Positions 26,222 through 35,271 of a stretch of DNA of 64,000 bases are shown piece by piece. Numbering within the stretch: the first letter of the stretch is position 1; each line of letters opens with the position of its first letter. Source of the DNA: Pseudomonas peli (GTDB lineage Bacteria > Pseudomonadota > Gammaproteobacteria > Pseudomonadales > Pseudomonadaceae). The position numbers and the translations under genes are program-made. Location of the stretch: assembly GCF_900099645.1 (NCBI RefSeq), contig NZ_FMTL01000001.1, positions 1,488,001-1,552,000 on the forward strand. Reading direction: 5' to 3'. The notes under the pieces are model-generated. The model saw nothing but the letters and a program-made list of their open reading frames with translations, ran no database searches and had not been told where the DNA came from.

Positions 26222-26379
26222 GCACAGCTCCCTTAGACTTTTCAAGTGATCAGGCCAGTAGAGTCTGATTGTCCGGCGTTATTACAGATTCAGGCATAGC
26301 CCGCCTTGGCCCGTTGCCAACAGCGCTGCGATACAGGCATACCTGTCGCCAGTAAGCGCCTGAACAATTCAACACGCAC

Positions 26380-26418
26380 AAAAAAGGCCGCTGCTGATCA
26401 TCTTGATCAGCAGCGGCC
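26380..26418 (-). terminator. Strong intrinsic terminator after the 59-residue gene
   Basis: A perfect 15-bp stem (GGCCGCTGCTGATCA with its complement, 3-nt loop) is followed on the minus strand by TTTTTT. It begins 22 bp past the stop of the small gene at 26441. Confidence 0.92.
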
Positions 26419-26440
26419 CGGGAAAACGGTGGGGCGCGGG

Positions 26441-26620
26441 TTAAAACGCGTTATCACCAATCAACATGCCGTGCACAACCATATAGGTCTTGCGCCCGGA
26501 CTGCAGAGTCAGCGGGCTGCGCTCAGCGATCACCCAGCCTTTGGCCAGCAATTTGTCGATGTGCGCCCGCAGCTCTGGCAGGTAACGTTGCTCTTGCTGA
26601 AGCGATTCCATTCTTTTCAT
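26441..26620 (-). CDS. Small protein of 59 residues, unknown function
   Basis: The frame starts MKRMESLQQEQRYL and ends VVHGMLIGDNAF. It is mixed amphipathic with no signal peptide or membrane segment. Support: codon use in keeping with neighbouring genes, AAGGAG 11 nt before the first ATG and AGGA 8 nt before the second (26611), and a strong terminator immediately downstream. The middle 'IDKLLAKGWVIAERSPLTLQ' could form a helix-turn-strand unit. Either ATG could be the start. Confidence 0.7.
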   Translation of the reverse strand: MKRMESLQQEQRYLPELRAHIDKLLAKGWVIAERSPLTLQSGRKTYMVVHGMLIGDNAF

Positions 26621-26792
26621 CCTCTAGAGGACTCCTTTGCGACAGCAGCCAGGTATACCGGCCCGTTCATCCGTGAAAGCTGTCACAAAAGCATAGTGGC
26701 CTAATGCCTGTCTCTAAAGCGGCAAATGGCCACATCTCTGTAGGCATAACGCAGCAAGCAGCTATAGCGTTTGGCTTACATCACTATGCAGT

Positions 26793-28283
26793 CTAGACCG
26801 CTGTGGCCGCAGCGGCAGTTTCGCCGACATGCGGTGAGCTGAACTCCAGGTAACCGTCCTCAACCTTGCCGTAACGCAGCAGCGCCAGGTCCAGCAGATA
26901 ATTCTGATAGAGCTTCCATGGCGCGCGATCACCCTGGGTGGGAATCTTGTCGGCGGCGCGCTGGATATAGCCGGACGCCAGATCAAGGAAGGGCGCCTCT
27001 TTAACCTTCCGCGAACTGTCACGCGGGGTGCACTGGCGCATGCCGTTGGCATCCATATGGTTGATCAGGCGGCAGAAGTATTCGCTGGAGAGGTCCGCCT
27101 TGAGCGTCCAGCTGGCATTGGTATAACCCAGCACCACCGCCGCATTCGGCAGATCACGTAGCATGATGCCGCGGTAGCCCATGCTCTTGGCCGCATCGAA
27201 GGGCTGCCCATCCACCACCACTTGCATGCCGCCAAACAGCTGCAATTCCAGACCGGTGGCGCTGATGATCACATCCGCTGGCAGCTCCTGGCCCGACTTT
27301 AGGCGGATGCCCTTGGCGGTGAACCCGTCGATAAATTCAGTCACCACCGAGGCCTTGCCCTCGCGCAGCACCTTGAACAGGTCGCCATTGGGCACTGCGC
27401 ACACACGCTCGTCCCAGGGTTTGTAGCGCGGGCTGAAGTGACGCATGTCGAAGCCCTTGCCCAACTGATGACGCGCCAACCCGAGCAACGCCTTGCGTAC
27501 CAGGTTGGGGAAGGCCTTGGACAGTTTGTAGAAGCCCAATTGCACCGCCACATTGCGCGTGCGCGCCAGGCGGTAGACCCAGGTTTCCGGCAGGAACTTG
27601 CGCAGCACGTCGGAGATCGGATCGCCCTGCGGCAGGCTCACCACATAGGTGGGCGAGCGTTGCAGCATGGTCACGTGCTTGGCCTTATCGGCCATCGCCG
27701 GCACCAGGGTAACGGCTGTCGCGCCGCTGCCGATCACCACCACATTCTTGCCGCTGTAATCGAAGTTTTCCGGCCACAGCTGCGGGTGGATAAATTCGCC
27801 CTGGAACAGTTCACGGCCTTTGAAATCGGGGGTATAGCCCGCTTCATAGCGGTAGTAGCCGGTGCACATCAGCAGGTGCTGACAGCTCAGCTTGAACGGC
27901 TCGGGCTGATCGCCGCGCTGTACCTGCAGCGTCCAGGTGGCGCGTTCACTGCACCAGTCGGCCTTGAGTACCTTGTGCTGGAAGCGGATGTGCTGCTGGA
28001 TGCCGTTTTCCTCGGCCGTTTCTGCGATATAGCTGCGGATCGACGGGCCGTCAGCGATCGCCAGCGGGTTGGTCCAGGGTTTGAAGTTGTAGCCAAGGGT
28101 GAACATGTCCGAGTCGGAACGGATGCCTGGATAACGGAACAGATCCCAGGTACCGCCCAGCGCTTCCCGGCCTTCGAGGATGGCGAAGCGCTTGCCGGGG
28201 CAATGCTTCATCAGGTGATAGGCCGCACCAATGCCGGACAGGCCGGCACCAATGATCAAGACATCCAGGTGTTCGACAGACAT
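26793..28283 (-). CDS. Flavin-containing monooxygenase, Baeyer-Villiger (EthA-like)
   Basis: This 496-residue NADPH-dependent enzyme has the FAD Rossmann motif 'IIGAGLSGIGAAYHL' at residue 9, the Baeyer-Villiger fingerprint FxGxxxHxxxWP as 'FQGEFIHPQLWP' near residue 160, and the NADPH motif 'VIGSGATAVTLVP'. Relatives such as EthA oxidise ketones or sulfur compounds. The true substrate is not evident. It stands alone, with 175 bp to the nitroreductase. Confidence 0.92.
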   Translation of the reverse strand: MSVEHLDVLIIGAGLSGIGAAYHLMKHCPGKRFAILEGREALGGTWDLFRYPGIRSDSDMFTLGYNFKPWTNPLAIADGPSIRSYIAETAEENGIQQHIRFQHKVLKADWCSERATWTLQVQRGDQPEPFKLSCQHLLMCTGYYRYEAGYTPDFKGRELFQGEFIHPQLWPENFDYSGKNVVVIGSGATAVTLVPAMADKAKHVTMLQRSPTYVVSLPQGDPISDVLRKFLPETWVYRLARTRNVAVQLGFYKLSKAFPNLVRKALLGLARHQLGKGFDMRHFSPRYKPWDERVCAVPNGDLFKVLREGKASVVTEFIDGFTAKGIRLKSGQELPADVIISATGLELQLFGGMQVVVDGQPFDAAKSMGYRGIMLRDLPNAAVVLGYTNASWTLKADLSSEYFCRLINHMDANGMRQCTPRDSSRKVKEAPFLDLASGYIQRAADKIPTQGDRAPWKLYQNYLLDLALLRYGKVEDGYLEFSSPHVGETAAAATAV

Positions 28284-28458
28284 GGGGGCTCCTCAGGCTT
28301 CTTGTTATGGCTGCAGGTCGATAGATCGATCCGTAATGCCCGCCAGATTCACCCGCAATAGCGCGTTTGTCATCCAACCTTTAGTGGTGTGATCAGGCGC
28401 AGGCTGACCACAGTTATGGCTGAAGAATGACCAGAGCGCTCAACCACCTGACCAGCGA

Positions 28459-29061
28459 TCAGAAACGGTCGCGCAACACCACTTCGGTGTACGGCAGTTT
28501 GCCGATACGCGGCTTGGGCTCAATGGTCTTCTTGCCTACCGCGACCATCAGGGCGATGACATGGTTTTCAGGCAGGTTGATCAACTTTCCCACCGCATCG
28601 AAATCAAAGCCGTCCATCGGGCAGGAATCCAGACCCTTGCCGCGCGCGGCGAGCATCAGGGTCTGCGCCATCAGGCCACAGCTGCGCATGGTTTCATCGC
28701 GCTGCACCTGCGGTTTGTCGCGGTAATAGGTGTCGATGGCACCGGCCATATAGGCCTGTACTTCTTGCGGAGCGCCTTCCCAAACGCGGCCGACATCTTC
28801 CTGCCAGCTGTCGAGCTTGGCGCACACCACCACCAGCATCGAGGCGTCGGTCACCTGCGCCTGGCCCCAAGCCACGTCACGCAGTTGCTGGCGCAGTGCC
28901 GGATCGCTGACTTCAACCAAACGCACGTGCTGCAGGTTGAACGCTGAAGGTGCGAGCAAGGCCAGTTGCAGCAGTTCATCCTTCTCAGCATCACTCAGGG
29001 TAAATGCCGGGTCATAGCCTTTGACGGCGCGGCGGCTGCGGATGGCTTCGTCGATATGCAT
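28459..29061 (-). CDS. Nitroreductase-family FMN oxidoreductase
   Basis: This 200-residue FMN enzyme opens 'MHIDEAIRSRRAVKGYDPAF' and has 'LLAPSAFNLQHVRLVEV', the FMN-contacting N-terminal motifs of the family. 'DSCPMDGFD' and 'ALMVAVGKK' complete the fold. It reduces nitro or quinone groups with NAD(P)H. The ATG at 29061 is preceded by AAGGAT. An in-frame extension to 29232 is unrelated. It is divergent from the methyltransferase. Confidence 0.92.
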   Translation of the reverse strand: MHIDEAIRSRRAVKGYDPAFTLSDAEKDELLQLALLAPSAFNLQHVRLVEVSDPALRQQLRDVAWGQAQVTDASMLVVVCAKLDSWQEDVGRVWEGAPQEVQAYMAGAIDTYYRDKPQVQRDETMRSCGLMAQTLMLAARGKGLDSCPMDGFDFDAVGKLINLPENHVIALMVAVGKKTIEPKPRIGKLPYTEVVLRDRF

Positions 29062-29212
29062 GGGGGATCCTTCTATGCAGGTGTGAAAGAGAGCAATGCT
29101 AGGCACTTGCCGGGCGTAACGCCAAACGCCTTTACCGATAACAATGATCGATACAGACGATTCTAGGCGGCCGCCTGCTAAAATCGCCGCCTCGCCAAAT
29201 TGACCACAGCCC

Positions 29213-30151
29213 ATGACACCAGCCGCACTCATGACCCTCCAGCAACACCTGCTCGACGCCCTAACTGCGCCGCCCAGTGAAACTCGCCGGCTGTTTCACG
29301 GCAGAGGCCGCTGCTGGCCGGGGCTGGAACAGATCACCGTGGATTGGTTGCAAGGCGTGCTGCTGGTGGCGCTGTTCAAGCCGGTGAGCGATACCGAACT
29401 GGCCGCGCTACAGCAGATGCTGCTCGACCTCGGCCAATCCAACACCTGGCAGCAAAGTGGCGCGCACAGCCTGATGCTGCAACAGCGCTACCTGCCAGAA
29501 AGCCCCACGCAATGGCTGCAGGGCGAACCGGTTGAGCACTGGGATATCTTTGAGCACGGCCTGCACTACCGCCTCGACCTGGGCAAAAAGCAGAACAGCG
29601 GGCTGTTTCTCGATATGCGCTATGGCCGTCAATGGGTACAGGCGCAGGCAGCGGGCAAGCGCGTGCTCAATCTATTCGCCTACACCTGCGGGTTTTCCGT
29701 GGCTGCACTGGCCGGCGGCGCGCGCCAGGTGGTCAATCTGGACATGGCCAGGGCTGCGCTCAACCGTGGCCGCGATAATCATCGGCTGAACCAGCACGAC
29801 CTCAGCCAGGTGGTATTTCTCGGCCACGACCTGTTCAAATCCTGGGGCAAGGTGGCCAAGTACGGTCCTTATGACCTGATCATCATCGACCCACCGTCGT
29901 TTCAGCGCGGCAGTTTCGTGCTGAGCAAGGACTACCCGAAGGTGCTGCGCCGCCTGCCCGAATTGTTGAGTGCAAACGGAACGGTACTGGCCTGCAGCAA
30001 TGAGCCGGAAATCGGCCCCGATTACCTGATCCAGGCCATGGCCGCTGAAGCACCAAGCCTGCACTTCAGCGAACGCCTGGATAACCCGCCAGAGTTTCCC
30101 GACAGCCAGCCAGACAGCGCCCTCAAGGCACTGGTGTTTCAGCGGCACTGA
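29213..30151 (+). CDS. SAM-dependent methyltransferase, RlmI/RlmK-like
   Basis: This 312-residue class I methyltransferase shows the linker 'GKKQNSGLFLDMRYGRQWV', the SAM site 'VLNLFAYTCGFSVAALAGGA' (motif I, about residue 150) and 'IIIDPPSF' (motif IV, about residue 222). These are the arrangement of the 23S rRNA m5C/m7G enzymes RlmI and RlmK. The N-terminal PUA domain of RlmI is absent. The target is probably rRNA but unproven. ATG codons at 29213 and 29231 are both possible. Confidence 0.88.
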   Translation: MTPAALMTLQQHLLDALTAPPSETRRLFHGRGRCWPGLEQITVDWLQGVLLVALFKPVSDTELAALQQMLLDLGQSNTWQQSGAHSLMLQQRYLPESPTQWLQGEPVEHWDIFEHGLHYRLDLGKKQNSGLFLDMRYGRQWVQAQAAGKRVLNLFAYTCGFSVAALAGGARQVVNLDMARAALNRGRDNHRLNQHDLSQVVFLGHDLFKSWGKVAKYGPYDLIIIDPPSFQRGSFVLSKDYPKVLRRLPELLSANGTVLACSNEPEIGPDYLIQAMAAEAPSLHFSERLDNPPEFPDSQPDSALKALVFQRH

Positions 30152-30239
30152 ACCCGCTCGCAGGGCGCCGACTAAGGACAATATTGCCTGTTGCAGGCTG
30201 GTCTACAGTTAGGCGACCACCCCTCGCGAGATCGCCGCA

Positions 30240-30893
30240 ATGACGCTAAAAATCCTTGGCCTTGCCCTTTCCGCCACGCTGTTACTGACCGCTTGCGCCA
30301 GCAACACCCCGCAACCGTCGCAGTATTCGGGCTTCCTCAGTGATTACTCACAGCTACAGCCCGCACAGTCGGCCAGCGGCGCGCCGGTGATGCGCTGGGT
30401 ATCAGCGGACTTTAAGCCCGAGAACTACCGCACGGTATTGGTCGAACGGCCAGTGTTTTACCCCGCACCGACGCCCACCGCCCAAGTTAGCCAGCAGACC
30501 TTGGACAGCATTGCCCTCTACTTGCAGCAGGCCATACGCCTTGAACTGGCTGGACGATTCAAGGTTGTCGAATATGCCGACCGTGACACCCTGGTACTGC
30601 GCTCGGCCATAACCGCGGTCAACCTGTCGCCGGAAGGGCTGAAAGTCTACGAAGTGGTGCCGATTGCCCTGGTTGCCGCGGCCGCCAGCACCGCCGCCGG
30701 TACTCGCGATCTCAACAGCAGCATTTATGTTGAGCTGGAAGCCATCGACGGGCGCAACAGCCAGCCGATGACCCGCGTGATACGCAAGGGCCATGGCCTG
30801 CAGCTGGAAAACGACAGCACTCAGCTCAGCCTCAAGGACATCAAGCCGGCGCTGGATGAGTGGGCCAAAGATGCGCGCAACTTCAAACCCTAA
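30240..30893 (+). CDS. DUF3313 lipoprotein
   Basis: This 217-residue protein has a lipobox 'LLTAC' (C19). The family's opening 'YSGFLSDYSQLQPAQSASG' follows, then a domain of alternating strands and 'PIALVAAAASTAAGTRDLNS'. DUF3313 members are outer-membrane-associated and have no assigned function. The gene is convergent with the cupin (11 bp apart). Confidence 0.85.
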   Translation: MTLKILGLALSATLLLTACASNTPQPSQYSGFLSDYSQLQPAQSASGAPVMRWVSADFKPENYRTVLVERPVFYPAPTPTAQVSQQTLDSIALYLQQAIRLELAGRFKVVEYADRDTLVLRSAITAVNLSPEGLKVYEVVPIALVAAAASTAAGTRDLNSSIYVELEAIDGRNSQPMTRVIRKGHGLQLENDSTQLSLKDIKPALDEWAKDARNFKP

Positions 30894-30904
30894 GGTCTGA
30901 CGGC

Positions 30905-31246
30905 TTAGGCAAATACAAAGTATTTGCGCACCGTCTCGACCACCTCCCAGGTGCCTTTCATCCCGGGCTCGACGATAAAAATGTCGCCGGCCCGCAGATG
31001 AATCGGCGCCTGACCCTCAGGGGTGATGATGCAGTAACCCTCCTGGAAGTGGCAGTACTCCCACTTTTCATAGGCCACCTGCCATTTACCGGGCGTGCAG
31101 ATCCAAGTGCCCATTATCTTGCTGCCGTCCGCCGAAGTGTAGGCGTTGAGGTTGACGGTGTGCGGCTCGCCGGCGATGCGCGTCCACTTGCAGGCATCCA
31201 GCAGCGGAATCGGCTGGGTATCACGCAGTACGGTAATCGGTGACAT
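30905..31246 (-). CDS. Cupin-domain protein
   Basis: This is a 113-residue single-domain cupin. The second cupin half, with 'EYCHFQEGYCIITPEGQAPI' then 'LRAGDIFIVEPGMKGTWEV', resembles the EutQ/AraC-leader-like cupin 3 family. Only some metal ligands are evident. It sits alone, convergent with the DUF3313 gene. The biochemical role is unknown. Confidence 0.85.
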   Translation of the reverse strand: MSPITVLRDTQPIPLLDACKWTRIAGEPHTVNLNAYTSADGSKIMGTWICTPGKWQVAYEKWEYCHFQEGYCIITPEGQAPIHLRAGDIFIVEPGMKGTWEVVETVRKYFVFA

Positions 31247-31435
31247 GAGTGGCTCCTAAGGTCGGTAGAACATCACCCGCAGCCTAAGGCCGCCCACCTG
31301 CCGCGACTGTCCTGAGGTCGACCTGCAACTGCCTGGAAGCGCAGCCCCTCCACTCAGGCCGACGTACCAACCGCGTGCTACTTTGAAGAGGGCCTGTTGG
31401 CTTATTCAGCCGTTTGCCCGATCCGGAGATGCTCT

Positions 31436-32362
31436 ATGTCCAGTCTTTACCGCTTGGTCACCCGCAGTGATTTTGACGGCCTGGTGTGCGCCGCCCTGCT
31501 CAAACACCTGAACCTGATCGACGACATCCTCTTCGTCCACCCCAAAGACATGCAGGACGGCAAAGTGGCGATCACCAGTCACGACATCACCACCAACCTG
31601 CCGTATGTCCCTGGCTGCCACCTGGCCTTTGACCATCACCTCAGCGAGACCCTGCGTAACCAACCGGCGAGCAATCACCTGATTGATGCCGATGCGCCTT
31701 CCGCAGCCAGGGTGGTGTGGAAGCACTACGGCGGTCACGACGCGTTCCCACGGGACTGGGACGAAATGATGGAGGCCGTGGACAAGGCGGACGCCGCACA
31801 ATTCAGCCGCGAGGACATCCTCGATCCACAGGGCTGGGAGCTGCTGAGCTTTATCATGGATGCGCGCACCGGCCTCGGCCGCTTCCGTGATTTCCGTATT
31901 TCCAATTACCAGCTGATGATGCAGCTGATCGACTTCTGCCAGACCCACGGCATCAATGAAATTCTCCAGCTGCCCGATGTTGAAGAGCGTGTGGCGCTGT
32001 ACCTGGATCACCAACGCGAGGCCCAAGCGCAGATCCAGCGCTGTGCCACGGTCTACCACAACCTGGTGGTGCTTGATCTGCGCAATGAAGAAACGATCTA
32101 CGCGGTCAACCGCTTCGTCATCTATGCCCTCTATCCGCAGTGCAATATCTCGATCCACGTGATGTGGGGCGTTAAACAGCAGAACACCGTGTTCGCCATC
32201 GGCAAATCGATCCTCGACCGCAGCTCCAACACTAATGTCGGCGAGCTGTGCCTGAGCTACAACGGCGGCGGCCATGCCAATGCCGGCACTTGCCAGCTGG
32301 CCAACGAGGACGCTGAAGCCGCTTTGCGCGAGCTGGTTGCCGAAATCACTGCCGACGGTTAG
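31436..32362 (+). CDS. DHH-family phosphoesterase (exopolyphosphatase-like)
   Basis: This 308-residue DHH/DHHA1 protein opens 'YRLVTRSDFDGLVCAALLKH' (metal-binding Asp). The DHH motif is 'AFDHHLSET' near residue 65, and the DHHA1 glycine-rich end is 'SYNGGGHANAGTCQL'. Family members cleave small phosphoesters, nanoRNA, pApA or polyphosphate; this clade is annotated exopolyphosphatase-related without proof. The ATG at 31436 has GGAG upstream. Confidence 0.88.
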   Translation: MSSLYRLVTRSDFDGLVCAALLKHLNLIDDILFVHPKDMQDGKVAITSHDITTNLPYVPGCHLAFDHHLSETLRNQPASNHLIDADAPSAARVVWKHYGGHDAFPRDWDEMMEAVDKADAAQFSREDILDPQGWELLSFIMDARTGLGRFRDFRISNYQLMMQLIDFCQTHGINEILQLPDVEERVALYLDHQREAQAQIQRCATVYHNLVVLDLRNEETIYAVNRFVIYALYPQCNISIHVMWGVKQQNTVFAIGKSILDRSSNTNVGELCLSYNGGGHANAGTCQLANEDAEAALRELVAEITADG

Positions 32363-32422
32363 GCAGCACGATGTCCTAAGCAGGCTGGGCGTAGCCTCTG
32401 CTAGAGGGTTAAGCTGTGCCCT

Positions 32423-33568
32423 ATGAGCACAGTACCTTTTATCACGCCGCTTGAGTCCAGCCGCACGGATGCGCCTTCTGGGTTGCGCATCGGCGGCGAC
32501 TGGACACTCGCTCACTACGCCGACCTGGAAGCCCAGGTCCGGCAACTGCACGGCACATTGAGCAGCACCGCCAGCGTCGACTTGCAAAGCCTTGGCGCTC
32601 TGGACACTGCGGGTGCTGCCTTGTTGGTGGAGTTGCTCGGGAGCCAGCGCTTAGCGCAACTGGCTCAGGATGCGCCAGGGCTGCCCAGCGAGCGCCGCGC
32701 CCTGTTGCAAACCGTGGGCACAGCGATTGCCGACGCCGGCGATGCGCTATCCAGCAAACACATCCCCGCCTGGCGTGAATTCTTCGGGCAGATCGGGCAG
32801 GCCGTCGACGAGCTCTGGCAACAAGGTATCGCCCTGCTCGGCTTTATCGGCATGACCCTGGCGGCGATGTTCGCCATCCTTCTGCGCCCCGGCCGCTGGC
32901 GCATCACCTCGCTGGTCGCGCATTTGCAACAGAGCGGCCTGAATGCCGCGCCCATCGTCGCTCTGCTGACGTTTCTGGTCGGTGCGGTGGTGGCCTTTCT
33001 CGGCGCGACGGTGCTCGCCGACTTTGGCGCGAGCATCTACACCGTCGACCTGGTGGCGTTTTCCTTCCTGCGTGAATTCGGCGTGCTGCTCACTGCCATT
33101 CTGATGGCCGGGCGCACCGCCAGCGCCTTTACCGCACAGATAGGCTCGATGAAGGCCAACGAGGAAATTGACGCCATCCGCACCCTGGGCCTAAGCCCCA
33201 TGGAGCTGTTGGTATTGCCGCGGGTATTCGCCCTGCTGATCGCCCTGCCGATCCTCACCTTTATCGCCATGCTCAGCGGCATCCTCGGCGGCGCGGTGGT
33301 CTGCGCCCTCAGCCTGGACATCTCACCGGCCATGTACCTGGCCATGCTGCAGGAAAATATCGCCCTCAAGCACTTCCTGGTGGGCATGGCCAAGGCGCCG
33401 ATATTTGCCTTCCTGATTGCCGTGATTGGCTGTCTGGAAGGTTTCAAGGTCACTGGCAGCGCGCAGTCGGTGGGCGAGCGCACCACTTCCAGCGTGGTCC
33501 AGTCGATTTTCGTGGTGATCGTACTGGATGCCCTGGCGGCACTGTTTCTGATGGAGATGGGCTGGTGA
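32423..33568 (+). CDS. MlaE-family lipid ABC transporter permease with N-terminal STAS domain
   Basis: This 381-residue protein has an N-terminal STAS domain (residues about 20-105, 'SVDLQSLGALDTAGAALLVE') fused to a six-helix MlaE permease. The signature coupling region is 'SMKANEEIDAIRTLGLSPME'. In E. coli the STAS protein MlaB is separate, so this is the fused form. The GTGA overlap with the ATPase gene shows coupling. It is the first gene of a four-gene operon for phospholipid movement between membranes. Confidence 0.93.
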   Translation: MSTVPFITPLESSRTDAPSGLRIGGDWTLAHYADLEAQVRQLHGTLSSTASVDLQSLGALDTAGAALLVELLGSQRLAQLAQDAPGLPSERRALLQTVGTAIADAGDALSSKHIPAWREFFGQIGQAVDELWQQGIALLGFIGMTLAAMFAILLRPGRWRITSLVAHLQQSGLNAAPIVALLTFLVGAVVAFLGATVLADFGASIYTVDLVAFSFLREFGVLLTAILMAGRTASAFTAQIGSMKANEEIDAIRTLGLSPMELLVLPRVFALLIALPILTFIAMLSGILGGAVVCALSLDISPAMYLAMLQENIALKHFLVGMAKAPIFAFLIAVIGCLEGFKVTGSAQSVGERTTSSVVQSIFVVIVLDALAALFLMEMGW

Positions 33569-34353
33569 CGGGCGAAGCGATTATCGAAGTGCGCAACCTG
33601 GTCAACCGCTTCGGCGCGCAGACCGTGCACCAGGACCTGGCGCTGGACCTGTATCGCGGCGAAGTGCTCGGTGTGGTCGGCGGCTCAGGCACGGGTAAAT
33701 CGGTGCTGCTGCGCAGCATCCTCGGCCTGCGTCGCGCCAACACCGGCACCGTGCGGGTGTTCGGTGAAGAACTGCTGAGCCTGCCCGCCGAGCGCCGCTC
33801 GCAGCTGGAGCGGCGGTTTGGTGTGCTCTACCAGCGCGGTGCGCTGTTCTCCTCGCTGACGGTGACCGAGAACACCGCCTTGCCGCTGATCGAACATGCC
33901 GGCCTCACGCGCGCCGCCGCCGAACGCCTGGCTCAGGTCAAGCTGGCACTGGTCGGTCTGCCACGTGGCGCGGGCGACAAATACCCGACAGAACTGTCCG
34001 GCGGCATGATCAAACGCGCGGCGCTGGCCCGCGCCCTGGCCCTGGAGCCGGACATCCTGTTTCTCGACGAACCCACCGCAGGGCTCGACCCGATTGGCGC
34101 GGCAGCCTTCGACCAATTGATCCTGACCCTGCGCGACGCCCTTGGGCTCAGCGTGTTTCTGGTCACCCATGACCTCGACACCCTCTACACCATCTGTGAT
34201 CGGGTGGCCGTACTGGCGGAAAAACGCGTGCTGGTGGCCGACCGCCTGGACGTTGTAGCCGCCACCGACAACCCTTGGATTCACGAGTATTTTCACGGCC
34301 CGCGCGGACGCGCAGCCGAACAGGCCGCCAGCGGCGCGCCAGGGAGCAACTGA
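33565..34353 (+). CDS. MlaF-family ABC transporter ATP-binding protein
   Basis: This 262-residue ATPase has Walker A 'GGSGTGKSVLL', the signature 'ELSGGMIKRAALARAL', Walker B 'DILFLDEPTAGLD', and the H-loop histidine in 'FLVTHDLD'. The start is a GTG overlapping the permease stop, and its stop lies directly before the MCE-protein ATG. It energises the MlaE-type permease. Confidence 0.95.
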   Translation: MTGEAIIEVRNLVNRFGAQTVHQDLALDLYRGEVLGVVGGSGTGKSVLLRSILGLRRANTGTVRVFGEELLSLPAERRSQLERRFGVLYQRGALFSSLTVTENTALPLIEHAGLTRAAAERLAQVKLALVGLPRGAGDKYPTELSGGMIKRAALARALALEPDILFLDEPTAGLDPIGAAAFDQLILTLRDALGLSVFLVTHDLDTLYTICDRVAVLAEKRVLVADRLDVVAATDNPWIHEYFHGPRGRAAEQAASGAPGSN

Positions 34354-35271
34354 ATGGAACCGCGTGCCCACCACGTGTTGATTGGCCTGTTTACCGTGCT
34401 GATGGTTGCCGCGGCCTTGGGCTTTGCCCTGTGGCTGAGCAAGGCCAGCTCGGACCAGGAAACCCACGACTTTGACGTGATCTTCAACGAAGCGGTCAGC
34501 GGTCTGTCGGCCGGCAGCGCGGTGCAGTACAGCGGCATCAAGGTCGGCGACGTGATCAGCCTGCGCCTCGACCCGAACGATCCGCGCAAGGTTCGCGCGC
34601 ACATCCGCGTCAGCGCCAACACACCGATCAAACAGGATACCCGCGCTCGCCTGTCGATCACCGGGATCACCGGCGCCTCACTGATCCAGTTGCACAGCGG
34701 CACCCCGGAAAGCCCGGCCTTGGAAGGCAAGAACGACCAACTGGCGGAAATCATCGCCGATCCATCACCGCTGACCCGCCTGATGTCCAACGGTGAAGAC
34801 CTGGTTGTCAGCGTCACTCGCCTGCTCGACCGCGCCAACCAGCTGTTCTCGCACGAAAACATCGGGCGTATTTCCCGCACTCTGGACAACATCGAACAAA
34901 CCAGCGCCAGCGTGGCCGAACAGCGCGACGAGCTGCGCCAGGCCCTGCAACAGATGACCCGCGCCAGCCAGGAGGCCACTGACCTGATGCGTAACGCCAA
35001 CCAGCTGCTCAGCGGCCCAGGCCACGACGCGGTCAACAGCGCCAATCGTCTGATGGCCTCATTGGAGCGCAGCAGCAGCAGCGTCGAACGCTTGTTAGCG
35101 GATAACCACAGCACCCTTAACAACGGCATGCAAGGCATCGGCGAACTGGGCCCGACCATTGTCGAACTGCGCGAAACCCTCAGCGCCCTGCGCTCCTTCG
35201 CCCGCCGTCTGGAAGAAGACCCGGCCGGCTACCTGCTGCGCAGTGACACCATCAAGGAGTTTCAACCATGA
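34354..35271 (+). CDS. MCE-domain (MlaD-like) substrate-binding protein
   Basis: This 305-residue protein is anchored by one N-terminal membrane helix ('LIGLFTVLMVAAALGFALWL', residues 9-28). A MCE domain follows (about 40-117, 'GLSAGSAVQYSGIKVGDVIS'), then a long helical C-terminal part (residues 150-280) rich in Gln, Asn and Ser. It probably forms a hexameric ring or tube in the periplasm that carries lipids. It overlaps the lipoprotein gene by four bases. Confidence 0.93.
   Translation: MEPRAHHVLIGLFTVLMVAAALGFALWLSKASSDQETHDFDVIFNEAVSGLSAGSAVQYSGIKVGDVISLRLDPNDPRKVRAHIRVSANTPIKQDTRARLSITGITGASLIQLHSGTPESPALEGKNDQLAEIIADPSPLTRLMSNGEDLVVSVTRLLDRANQLFSHENIGRISRTLDNIEQTSASVAEQRDELRQALQQMTRASQEATDLMRNANQLLSGPGHDAVNSANRLMASLERSSSSVERLLADNHSTLNNGMQGIGELGPTIVELRETLSALRSFARRLEEDPAGYLLRSDTIKEFQP

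Noticed and set aside
31406-32587. Minus-strand frame of 393 residues over the DHH gene
   Set aside because: It covers the DHH phosphoesterase in the opposite sense and shows no known motif or ribosome site.
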